Source: Gammaproteobacteria bacterium (GTDB lineage Bacteria; Pseudomonadota; Gammaproteobacteria; Steroidobacterales; Steroidobacteraceae). Taken from it: a DNA stretch of 6,850 nucleotides. The DNA lies in NCBI GenBank assembly GCA_020846815.1, contig JADLDF010000030.1, positions 1 to 6,850 of the forward strand, read 5' to 3'. Each line of letters begins with the position of its first letter. Position 1 is the stretch's first letter. Positions 1 to 5,472 of the stretch are shown here, piece after piece. A model generated the notes under the pieces. It was not told the DNA's origin. It saw only the letters and a program-made list of their open reading frames with translations, and searched no databases. Position numbers and translations under genes: made by a program.

Positions 1-435
1 ATCAGCGCCGGCCTGAACTCCTACTTCGGCCTGACCGGCCGCAGCTACAAGGCCGACGACAAGACGCTGCCGCGCTCGCCGAAGGAGACGTTCGCGCTGT
101 CGGCCACCTGGACCGACACGCTGAACGAGGACTGGGAATGGTACGTGCGCGGCGACGCCACGTACGCGGGCAAGACCTACACGGACGAGACCAACCTCTC
201 GTGGGTCGCCGCCTACTCGCTGCTGAACGGCCGCGTCGGCTTCGCGCGTGAGGATGGCCTCAACGTGGAGCTGTTCTGCCGCAACTGCCTGAACGAGGAC
301 GGCTGGCGCACCGGGCGCCGCGGCGTGGACTGGATCGACACCTCGCCTGTGCCGAACACGCTGACCCGCGTGGGCGCCATCGTGCAGCCGATCGAGAAGC
401 GCGAAATCGGTCTGCGCGTGCAGTTCGAGTTCTGA
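1..435 (+). CDS. TonB-dependent outer-membrane receptor, C-terminal fragment
   Basis: This is the last 144 codons of a TonB-dependent receptor; the gene is open at the left window edge in frame 1 and ends at a TGA at 433-435. Such receptors are 22-strand outer-membrane barrels that import scarce or bulky ligands using TonB-ExbBD energy. The fragment shows alternating polar and hydrophobic strands rich in aromatic residues, with loops holding acidic and Asn/Gly residues, for example LTGRSYKADD (residues 11-20) and a strand near WEWYVRGDATYAG. It also has the typical late-strand pattern VELFCRNCLNEDGW, which matches the usual 'FVKNLTDE' strand. The chain ends LRVQFEF, with the terminal aromatic residue recognised by the BAM machinery. 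An internal GTG at 145 is not a real start, because the frame is open and barrel-like before it. The CxxC pair at fragment residues 93 and 96 is unusual for a barrel strand. The plug domain and ligand class cannot be seen. It converges on the VOC gene. Confidence 0.87.
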   Translation: MSAGLNSYFGLTGRSYKADDKTLPRSPKETFALSATWTDTLNEDWEWYVRGDATYAGKTYTDETNLSWVAAYSLLNGRVGFAREDGLNVELFCRNCLNEDGWRTGRRGVDWIDTSPVPNTLTRVGAIVQPIEKREIGLRVQFEF

Positions 436-442
436 TGTGGCC

Positions 443-470
443 GGCGCGCGGCGGGAAGCCGCCGCGCGCC
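443..470. terminator. Perfect 12-bp GC hairpin between convergent genes
   Basis: Bases 443-454 and 459-470 are exact reverse complements (GGCGCGCGGCGG and CCGCCGCGCGCC) around a GAAG tetraloop. The hairpin begins 7 bases after the receptor stop codon and lies 62 bases beyond the end of the convergent VOC gene. Position and stability suggest a transcription terminator, possibly acting in both directions. No T-tract follows on either strand, so it may instead be an mRNA 3'-end stabiliser or a Rho-associated structure. The stem is seen directly; the function is inferred. Confidence 0.55.
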
Positions 471-531
471 ATGCCGTACCGTGCGCACCGCCCGGCGAGG
501 CGGCGGAGGACGTGCTCCTGCGCGGCGCGCC

Positions 532-1491
532 TCAGCCCCGGGCCGGGGAGTAGAACTCCAGGATCGCGCCGTCCGGCGTACGCACCGAGCACAGGTCGAG
601 TGCGCCGTAGGGCGCCACGAGCAGCCGGGTCGGCTCGGTATAGAGCGCAACGCCCCTGCTGCGCAGCGTGTCGGCCCAGGCCGCGAGGTCGGGCACGGCG
701 TAGCGCGCGCAGAGCAGGCCGAGGTTCGGTGCGACGCAGCGGCTGGAATGGTCGTAGCCACCGAGCTCCTTCATCTCCAGCAGCTGCACCGAGCCGTCGT
801 TGCCGCCGTCGGGGTGGAAGATGCCGACCCGCCGGCGCACCGTGCGCGCGATGCTGCCCGGGATGCCCAGCATGTTGCGGCCCGGCTCGTCGGAGTCGCG
901 GATGTCGCGCTCCATCAGCGGTGACCAGCCGAGCTTGTCGACGAAGAACTCGCGCGCGACGTCGTAATCACGCACGACCTGCAGCGCATTGAAGGTCCGG
1001 GACATGGCCGTGAATGCCGGCAGCTCGACCAGCACCTTGCCGAAAGCCTGCAACATGACCATGACCAGGCCGTCCGGGCCGCGGATCACGGCCTGACGGA
1101 TGCTGAAGTCGCCCAGGTGGTAGTCCGTGGGCGGGCCGAAGGCCGCCCAGCCGACACGCTGCAGCGCACGGTACATGGCGTTCGTGTCGCGGACATAGAC
1201 GTTGAAGTCGAAGAACCCGCCGGTGTCCCAGGGATGCTGAGCCGGTCGCATGAGGTCCGATTCCACGCCGTGGAAGCGCACCAGCCGGACCATGCCGCGG
1301 GTCTCGTGCTCGGCCACCATCAGCACCTGCTCGATGCGGCTGCAGCCCGCCGGCACGTGCCAGGCCGCGAACTGCCCGGCCGGCGCGTCCGGAAGCGGAT
1401 GAGCGCTCCAGCGGCCGATGTCCATGAGGTTGGAGCGCAGCTGCTCCAGGTTGTGGACCGAGACTACGATTTCCTGCATGCCCCTGAACAT
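532..1491 (-). CDS. Two-domain VOC family protein (glyoxalase/extradiol dioxygenase fold)
   Basis: A 319-residue protein with two tandem vicinal-oxygen-chelate domains. Domain 1 covers about residues 5-150 (QEIVVSVHNLEQ to AVIRGPDGLVMVMLQ). Domain 2 covers about 165-316 (RTFNALQVVRDYDVAREFFVDKLGW to SVRTPDGAILEFYSP). The 'DYDVAREFFVDKLGW' stretch and the 'TPDGAILEF' final strand are classic family signatures. VOC proteins bind a metal with His/Glu ligands and include glyoxalases, extradiol dioxygenases and isomerases. Here Glu312 fits the usual last-strand ligand of domain 2, while the same place in domain 1 is Gln148, so one site may be degenerate. The ATG at 1491 is chosen because AGGAG (plus-strand ctcct, 1501-1505) sits 9 bases upstream; an in-frame ATG at 1479 is the alternative. 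The protein has no signal peptide and is probably cytoplasmic. It follows the DUF1838 gene by 101 bases on the same strand. The substrate is unknown. Confidence 0.85.
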   Translation of the reverse strand: MFRGMQEIVVSVHNLEQLRSNLMDIGRWSAHPLPDAPAGQFAAWHVPAGCSRIEQVLMVAEHETRGMVRLVRFHGVESDLMRPAQHPWDTGGFFDFNVYVRDTNAMYRALQRVGWAAFGPPTDYHLGDFSIRQAVIRGPDGLVMVMLQAFGKVLVELPAFTAMSRTFNALQVVRDYDVAREFFVDKLGWSPLMERDIRDSDEPGRNMLGIPGSIARTVRRRVGIFHPDGGNDGSVQLLEMKELGGYDHSSRCVAPNLGLLCARYAVPDLAAWADTLRSRGVALYTEPTRLLVAPYGALDLCSVRTPDGAILEFYSPARG

Positions 1492-1500
1492 CGTTCGAAT

Positions 1501-1505
1501 CTCCT
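1501..1505 (-). promoter_or_regulatory. Ribosome binding site of the VOC gene
   Basis: The minus strand reads AGGAG, 9 bases before the ATG at 1491. This decides the start in favour of MFRGMQEIV rather than the upstream in-frame ATG at 1542 or the internal ATG at 1479. Confidence 0.65.
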
Positions 1506-1539
1506 GCTGCGTCGTTCCAGGATCGAGTGGCCCGCCGGG

Positions 1540-1561
1540 CATGACGAATGCTCACGTCATG
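1540..1561. promoter_or_regulatory. Inverted repeat CATGACG-N8-CGTCATG upstream of the VOC gene
   Basis: Two perfect 7-base half-sites, CATGACG (1540-1546) and CGTCATG (1555-1561), are separated by AATGCTCA. The centre lies about 59 bases upstream of the VOC start codon, in the 101-base gap after DUF1838. Size and spacing suit a dimeric regulator binding site controlling a VOC-specific promoter, or a weak RNA hairpin within an operon message. The repeat is directly visible; no regulator or promoter was identified. Confidence 0.35.
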
Positions 1562-1564
1562 GCC

Positions 1565-1588
1565 GCGGCGGGACTGCCGGTGCGCCGC
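1565..1588 (-). terminator. Weak GC hairpin just after the DUF1838 stop
   Basis: GCGGCG (1565-1570) pairs with CGCCGC (1583-1588) around a 12-base loop, beginning 4 bases past the DUF1838 stop on the minus strand. There is no T-tract and the stem is short, so it is at best a pause or processing site between DUF1838 and VOC. It could equally be chance in such GC-rich DNA. Confidence 0.2.
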
Positions 1589-1592
1589 TGCC

Positions 1593-2564
1593 TCAGGGCT
1601 TCTTCGGCGGCTTGGGCTTCTGGGTCTTGGAGTAGACCTCGAGGCTGGAGAGGTTGGGCTTGTCCCAGTACTCCCGCGGTGGGGCCTCGAGCATGTGCGG
1701 GTGGTGCTTCTCGCAGTGCGCCCGGACCTTGGGCTTGAAGCCGTCGAGCGAGTCGAACGAGTGGTGGGTCGAGTGGTAGACGATGTGGCCGGGCGCCTGA
1801 CCCATGAGCATCCAGGGCAGCCACGGCGTCACGCGAGCCCAGGAACCGGTGTGCAGCACCGAGGTCTTGGCGGGGTTCTGCAGATCGGCGAGCTTGACCG
1901 TGGTCGTAAAGAACTCGCTGACGCGGTTCATCGGGCCCGAGCTCTCGCGCGGCCACTTGTCGGGCTGCAGCGCTGCCTTGTAGTAGAGGTTGATGTGGGT
2001 GCGGTTCTGGACCATGCCGTTGCCGGCGTCGAACCAGCCCATGCTGAAGGGCACGGCCGGGCGCTCCTTGGGCTTGTTCAGGCCGCCGTAGTCCGGCTCG
2101 AACTTCTTCACGGTCTCCGCGAAGAAGTGGTTCCACGGATCGTTGATGACGTCGACGACCTCGACGGTCTCGTCGAGATAGGGATTCTTCCAGCTTCGCA
2201 GGATGTCGCCGGTGGCGAGGTCGGAGTAGAAGATCGCCTCACGGTGCAACACGCGATAGCTGCCGTCCGGCTGGCCCCAGGCTCGGGCCACCGAGACGAC
2301 CTCGAAGCCGAACAGATCGCGCAGTGCCTCGCCGTCGCGCACGCCGCAGACCACGCCGCTGACGCTGCTCCACTTCTGCTTGCTCTCGTCGAGGTTGGCG
2401 TCGATGCGCACGGCCGCGTTCACGTTGCCCTTGGGCGTGGTGAGATCGATGTGGGGGCCTTTGAACCCGGCCGGGGCGGCAGTCGCGGCTCCCGATGCTA
2501 ATGGCGCGGCGCTGAGCCCTGCTGCCAGAGAACCGGTCAAGATCAACATGTCGCGGCGATCCAT
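1593..2564 (-). CDS. DUF1838 family protein, probably Tat-exported
   Basis: A 323-residue protein that I assign to the uncharacterised DUF1838 family from its overall pattern: the N-terminal SSVSGVVCGVRDGEALRDLFGFEVV, the YLDETVEVVDVINDPWNHFF centre, and the WLPWMLMGQAPGHIVYHSTHHS late segment. No biochemical role is established for the family to my knowledge. Residues 1-29 resemble a Tat signal: an MDRRDML twin arginine, a hydrophobic run ILTGSLAAGLSAAPLA and an Ala-rich cleavage zone near SGAATA, giving a predicted periplasmic location. The C-terminal third is rich in His (260, 264, 267, 268, 283, 287, 288, 290) plus Cys284, which could bind metal. The tail is Lys/Pro rich. The ATG at 2564 is chosen because the signal peptide begins there and GAGG lies 5 bases upstream; the frame is open to 2717 but that extension is not signal-like. 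It lies upstream of VOC on the same strand, so they may be co-transcribed. Confidence 0.82.
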   Translation of the reverse strand: MDRRDMLILTGSLAAGLSAAPLASGAATAAPAGFKGPHIDLTTPKGNVNAAVRIDANLDESKQKWSSVSGVVCGVRDGEALRDLFGFEVVSVARAWGQPDGSYRVLHREAIFYSDLATGDILRSWKNPYLDETVEVVDVINDPWNHFFAETVKKFEPDYGGLNKPKERPAVPFSMGWFDAGNGMVQNRTHINLYYKAALQPDKWPRESSGPMNRVSEFFTTTVKLADLQNPAKTSVLHTGSWARVTPWLPWMLMGQAPGHIVYHSTHHSFDSLDGFKPKVRAHCEKHHPHMLEAPPREYWDKPNLSSLEVYSKTQKPKPPKKP

Positions 2565-2569
2565 GTGCA

Positions 2570-2573
2570 CCTC
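2570..2573 (-). promoter_or_regulatory. Ribosome binding site of the DUF1838 gene
   Basis: The minus strand reads GAGG followed by TGCAC and the ATG at 2564. Together with the twin-arginine signal it fixes this start against the longer open frame reaching 2717. Confidence 0.55.
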
Positions 2574-2583
2574 AGGCTGATTC

Positions 2584-2610
2584 AGGCCGCAACTCGCGGC
2601 CTCGCGAGGC
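2584..2610. promoter_or_regulatory. Overlapping inverted repeats upstream of DUF1838
   Basis: Two structures share bases. AGGCCGC (2584-2590) pairs with GCGGCCT (2596-2602) around AACTC, and GCCTCGCGAGGC (2599-2610) is a perfect 12-base palindrome. They lie 20-46 bases upstream of the DUF1838 start codon, where a promoter, operator or 5' leader would be. Because they overlap, the two stems could not form fully at the same time in RNA. Operator or leader function is inferred from location only. Confidence 0.35.
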
Positions 2611-2691
2611 TGCGCCGGATCGGCGACACGGTCAACACGCGGGACGGACGGTACGGCGCGAGGTGAGGCAGCGACCGGAATGCGGGCTGGT

Positions 2692-2716
2692 TGCGCGGCG
2701 AGGCTCACGCCGCGCA
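2692..2716 (-). terminator. GC hairpin following the unknown-protein gene
   Basis: TGCGCGGCG (2692-2700) and CGCCGCGCA (2708-2716) form a perfect 9-bp stem with a 7-base loop (AGGCTCA). It starts 16 bases past the TGA of the 256-residue protein gene on the minus strand. It is a plausible transcript end separating that gene from DUF1838, but it lacks a T-tract and so is not a textbook intrinsic terminator. Confidence 0.45.
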
Positions 2717-2732
2717 CGCGCTGCGGGCGTGG

Positions 2733-3503
2733 TCAGGCCAGGCGCAGCTTGCGGCACTCGTCGTCGAGACTGCGTTGCAGACGGGCGATGTACGAGATGA
2801 AGGTCATCGCCGTCGAGTCGCTGAGCACTGGCGCGAGACCGATCGCATGACGATGCAGGAACTCGGCCATGCCGAGCGACATGTCGCGCAGCTGTTCCGG
2901 CCAGTCGAGGCGCGCGGACGGCGGCGCCAGCGCCGGCTGCAGCGCCGTCGCCACGGCGATCTGCAGCTCGAGCAGCTGCGCGTCGGCGCGCAGCAGGTCG
3001 CAGGCCTCGGGGATGCTGCGCGTCGCGGCGAGCACGTGGCCATAGGCCCGCTCGACCAGCAGCGCGGCGTGGCGCGGCAGCTCGCCGCTGACTCCCGCCA
3101 CGCCCGCATGGTCGCGTGCCGGGAAGATCACTTCGAGCGGCGCCCAGGCGCGGATGGTCTCGCACAGCCAGCGGCGGTTGGCGCTCGCGGGGCGATCGTG
3201 GGACAGCACGCCATCGAGCCGGATGTTCAGCACGCGCTGCGCGGCGCTGCAGTCACCCTGCACGCGCAGCGCCACCGACGAGCGTCGTGGCGCCTCGAGC
3301 CAGGCGGTGAACTCGCGCGCTGCCAGCCGCCGCGGCTCATCGAAGGCCGGGTCCGGTGCAACGGCGGAGGAGAGTCGCGAAACAGCTGCGGCTGGCGAAG
3401 CGCTGGAGGACGGTTGCGAAACGGCTGCGTCTGACGAAGCAGCGGAGGACGGCTGGGCAACGGCCGCGGATGGCGGCGGCACGGCGCGCGACGGATCGGG
3501 CAT
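2733..3503 (-). CDS. Hypothetical protein with repeat-bearing Ala/Ser/Pro N-terminus
   Basis: A 256-residue protein that I do not recognise. Residues 1-51 are low-complexity Ala/Ser/Pro and contain three 13-residue repeats (13-25 AAVAQPSSAASSD, 26-38 AAVSQPSSSASPA, 39-51 AAVSRLSSAVAPD), probably a disordered linker or tail. The rest (about 54-256) looks like a folded, mostly helical cytoplasmic domain with several aromatic and charged helices, such as EPRRLAAREFTAWLEA, SANRRWLCETIRAW and TFISYIARLQRSLDDECRK. It has no signal peptide and no membrane segment. The ATG at 3503 is supported by GAGG (plus-strand cctc, 3511-3514) 7 bases upstream; a TTG at 3542 would add 13 residues but is less likely. 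It follows the response-regulator gene by 116 bases on the same strand, with a hairpin between them, so co-regulation is uncertain. Coding is supported by a long open frame, a good ribosome binding site and protein-like composition of the second part. Confidence 0.7.
   Translation of the reverse strand: MPDPSRAVPPPSAAVAQPSSAASSDAAVSQPSSSASPAAAVSRLSSAVAPDPAFDEPRRLAAREFTAWLEAPRRSSVALRVQGDCSAAQRVLNIRLDGVLSHDRPASANRRWLCETIRAWAPLEVIFPARDHAGVAGVSGELPRHAALLVERAYGHVLAATRSIPEACDLLRADAQLLELQIAVATALQPALAPPSARLDWPEQLRDMSLGMAEFLHRHAIGLAPVLSDSTAMTFISYIARLQRSLDDECRKLRLA
3365..3481. repeat. Three tandem copies of a degenerate 39-bp unit
   Basis: Copies start at 3365, 3404 and 3443, each near an NGGAGGA sequence and continuing with GCGAAAC/GGCAAC and GACGAAGC-like blocks. 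The period is exactly 39 bases, which is 13 codons, so copy-number change keeps the reading frame of the unknown-protein gene. The copies differ at several positions each, indicating an old or diverging duplication rather than a fresh slippage event. Confidence 0.75.
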
Positions 3504-3510
3504 GAGCGGA

Positions 3511-3514
3511 CCTC
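3511..3514 (-). promoter_or_regulatory. Ribosome binding site of the unknown-protein gene
   Basis: The minus strand reads GAGG 7 bases before the ATG at 3503. This favours that start over the upstream TTG at 3542. Confidence 0.55.
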
Positions 3515-3584
3515 GGTGAGGACCTCGCGAGTAAAGCGGCAAGCGCCCGCCGAAGCGGTGATGTCCGTCACGGGCGACGGTGTC

Positions 3585-3607
3585 GCGGCGTCGCGCGCCG
3601 ACGCCGC
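3585..3607 (-). terminator. GC hairpin after the response-regulator gene
   Basis: GCGGCGTCG (3585-3593) pairs perfectly with CGACGCCGC (3599-3607) around CGCGC, 12 bases beyond the stop of the response regulator on the minus strand. Nearby CCGTC/GACGG copies (3565-3569, 3576-3580, 3607-3611) allow alternative pairings. It is a likely transcript end for the oxidoreductase-kinase-regulator unit, although no T-tract follows. Confidence 0.45.
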
Positions 3608-3619
3608 CGTCGGCTTACG

Positions 3620-4360
3620 TCAAATGCGGAAGCGCTCGCGCAGCTCGCCCGCCATGCGGCGGCTCACCGCGAGGCGCTCGTCGCTGTCGCGCAGCCGTAC
3701 GTAGTACTGGCCGGCGTCGTCGCGCTCGATCGCCGCCAGGTGCGCGACGTTGACCAGCGCGTTGCGGTGGATGCGCACGAAGCCCGCGCCGAGGTCCTCC
3801 TCGAGCGACTTCAGCGACTCCTCGATGAGGTCCTCGCCGGCGGCATGGCGCACGGTCACGTACTTCTGGTCGGCGATGAAGCAGCGCACCTCGGCCGTCG
3901 GGATCAGCCTGGTGGTCTCGCGCACCCGGACGGCGATGTGGGTGCGCTGCGGCGCGAAGCGTGCGACCGCGGCGGCCTGTGCGAGCTGCGGCCGCGTCAG
4001 CCGGCCGGCCTGTGCGAGTGCGGCGGCGAGCTTTTCGCGGCGGATCGGCTTCAGCAGGTAGGCGACCGCCTGGGCGTCGAAGGCCCGGAGCGCGTATTCG
4101 TCGAAAGCCGTGGTGAAGATCACGGCCGGCGGCGCCGGGGTCTCGGCGATGCGCCGCGCGGTCTCAATGCCGTCCATGCCGGGCATGCGCACGTCGAGCA
4201 GCACGATGTCCGGGTCGCACTCGTCGACCCGGCGCAGCGCCTCCTCGCCGTCCGCGGCCTCGCCGACGACCTGCGCGTCGCCGGCCTCGGCGAGCAGCGC
4301 GCGCAGGCGCTCGCGCGCCGGGGCTTCGTCGTCGACGATCAGGATGCGTAGCGCGCTCAT
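3620..4360 (-). CDS. algR: AlgR/LytTR-type response regulator
   Basis: A 246-residue DNA-binding response regulator. The receiver domain (about 3-120) has the full active site: acidic pair Asp10/Asp11, phospho-acceptor Asp56 in DIVLLDVRMPGMDG, Thr84 in IFTTAF, and Lys104 in YLLKPI. The C-terminal LytTR domain (about 141-246) carries the family hallmark FVRIHRNALVNVAHL (194-208) and ends in VSRRMAGELRERF. Family members bind direct repeats upstream of target promoters; in Pseudomonas the AlgR protein controls alginate, type IV pili and virulence genes. Length and domain order match AlgR. The start at 4360 overlaps the kinase stop by ATGA (4357-4360) and has no visible ribosome binding site, indicating translational coupling to the kinase. 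The cognate kinase is therefore the adjacent gene. The family is certain; orthology with algR is an inference from the pairing and kinase type. Targets in this organism are unknown. Confidence 0.93.
   Translation of the reverse strand: MSALRILIVDDEAPARERLRALLAEAGDAQVVGEAADGEEALRRVDECDPDIVLLDVRMPGMDGIETARRIAETPAPPAVIFTTAFDEYALRAFDAQAVAYLLKPIRREKLAAALAQAGRLTRPQLAQAAAVARFAPQRTHIAVRVRETTRLIPTAEVRCFIADQKYVTVRHAAGEDLIEESLKSLEEDLGAGFVRIHRNALVNVAHLAAIERDDAGQYYVRLRDSDERLAVSRRMAGELRERFRI
4357..4360 (-). promoter_or_regulatory. ATGA stop-start overlap, kinase to regulator
   Basis: The minus strand reads ATGA, where ATG starts the regulator and TGA ends the kinase. The 20 bases upstream of the ATG have no Shine-Dalgarno-like purine run, so the regulator probably depends on terminating ribosomes, which would keep the two proteins in a fixed ratio. 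Confidence 0.7.
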
Positions 4361-5472
4361 GCCGTGGCCGTCGTGCCGGAGGCGCGCAGGTAGGGGAAGC
4401 GCAGTGTGACGATGTACTCGTCGTCGAAGCGGCCCGCCTTGATGGTCGCACGCTCGTCGTACATCAAGGTCAGGCGCTCGCGGATGTTGGCGAGCGCGAG
4501 GCGGTTGCCGTCGCGGACCACGGCGCCCTCGGGCATGGGATTGCGCACGACCAGGGTGATGAGGCCGTGGGCGAGCTCGCCCGAGACAGCGACCGTGCCG
4601 CCGTCGCGCCGCGGCTCGATGCCGTGGTAGATCGCGTTCTCGAGCAGCGGCTGTATCAGCAGGCTCGGCACCATCGCGTCGCGCGGCAGCGCGCCGGTGC
4701 GCCAGTCGACGCGCAGCCGCTCGCCGAGGCGCAGCTTCTCGATGCGCTCGTAGATGGCGGCGACCTCGAGCTCGTCGGCGAGTGTGATCTGCGCGCGCTT
4801 CTCGGAGAGGTTGGCGCGGAACAGGTCGGCGAGGTCCTGCACGGCCTCCTCGGCGCGCGCCGGGTTGCTGCGCGTCAGCGAGGCGATGGTGTTCATGCTG
4901 TTGAACAGGAAGTGCGGCCGGATGCGCGCCTGCAGCGCGTGCACGCGCGCCTGCGCCTGCATCTCGATGTTGCGACGCCACTCGTGCGTGACGTAGAAGT
5001 AGCGCATCGCGACGCCGGCGACAACCAGGCCGATGCCGACGTTGCGCGCCAGGAAGGCGAGGTGCCGGCGCGGGAACAGGTCACCGAGCGCATCCGGCCC
5101 AACGAAGCTGCTCTGGCCGATCTGCCAGGTGGCCTCGGAGACGACCGCGATCACCAGCGCCACCAGCGCCAGCACCGTCCCCGAGCCGCGCGCGACCGAG
5201 GTGCTGACGATGCGGCCGCGCAGCGCGCACAGCAGCGCCGCGATCACGAGACCGATCCACAGCAGGAACAGCGAGGTGCGCGCGAGGTCGGTCCAGAAGC
5301 CGATGTGGTCGTTGTCGCGCGCCAGGGTCAGCACCAGCGCGGTCAGCTCGACGATCAGCACCACCGCGAGCACGGCCCGCGGCACGCAGAAATCCGGCAG
5401 GTAGAGTGCGTGGACTGCGCCGGAGCCCGTGGCGGCGGGCGCAGCCGGGGAATCGGGGCGCGCGCCGCTCAT
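4357..5472 (-). CDS. algZ: AlgZ/LytS-type sensor histidine kinase
   Basis: A 371-residue inner-membrane sensor kinase. The N-terminus has an LPDFCVPRA segment, then four predicted membrane helices (about 33-50, 66-85, 98-114 and 141-160) with short loops and no large periplasmic sensor domain. The His_kinase region follows: QARIRPHFLFNSMNTIASL with His187 as the phosphorylation site, then ARAEEAVQDLADLFRANL. The ATPase N-box is LLIQPLLENAIYHGIEP (Asn279). The glycine-box region is GNRLALANIRERL (322-334), lacking the usual DxGxGIGL form seen in LytS-type kinases; AlgZ is known to be atypical in this domain. It phosphorylates the partner regulator encoded immediately downstream. The start at 5472 overlaps the oxidoreductase stop by 4 bases (ATGA, 5469-5472) with no clear ribosome binding site, so translation is probably coupled. 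The short membrane region suggests sensing within the membrane or through a partner. The kinase family is clear; the symbol rests on sequence resemblance recalled from AlgZ. Confidence 0.9.
   Translation of the reverse strand: MSGARPDSPAAPAATGSGAVHALYLPDFCVPRAVLAVVLIVELTALVLTLARDNDHIGFWTDLARTSLFLLWIGLVIAALLCALRGRIVSTSVARGSGTVLALVALVIAVVSEATWQIGQSSFVGPDALGDLFPRRHLAFLARNVGIGLVVAGVAMRYFYVTHEWRRNIEMQAQARVHALQARIRPHFLFNSMNTIASLTRSNPARAEEAVQDLADLFRANLSEKRAQITLADELEVAAIYERIEKLRLGERLRVDWRTGALPRDAMVPSLLIQPLLENAIYHGIEPRRDGGTVAVSGELAHGLITLVVRNPMPEGAVVRDGNRLALANIRERLTLMYDERATIKAGRFDDEYIVTLRFPYLRASGTTATA
5469..5472 (-). promoter_or_regulatory. ATGA stop-start overlap, oxidoreductase to kinase
   Basis: The minus strand reads ATGA, shared by the kinase start and the oxidoreductase stop. 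No good ribosome binding site precedes the kinase ATG. This ties kinase synthesis to translation of a metabolic enzyme. Confidence 0.7.

Noticed and set aside
213..761. Minus-strand frame spanning the receptor end and the intergenic hairpin
   Set aside because: It overlaps two well-supported genes and translates to Arg/Pro/Ser-rich sequence typical of a shadow frame.
1548..2501. + strand open frame of 317 codons opposite DUF1838
   Set aside because: The minus frame has a signal peptide, a ribosome binding site and family features; the plus frame is a low-complexity shadow.
2565..2717. N-terminal extension of DUF1838 to 2717
   Set aside because: The extension would bury the twin-arginine signal and runs through the intergenic hairpin after the neighbouring gene; its composition is not signal-like.
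3365..3481. CRISPR-like array
   Set aside because: The units are contiguous, coding and diverged, with no spacer structure; this is an in-gene tandem repeat.
3504..3542. Upstream TTG start adding 13 residues to the unknown protein
   Set aside because: The ATG at 3503 has a properly spaced GAGG, and the added residues show no protein-like features.
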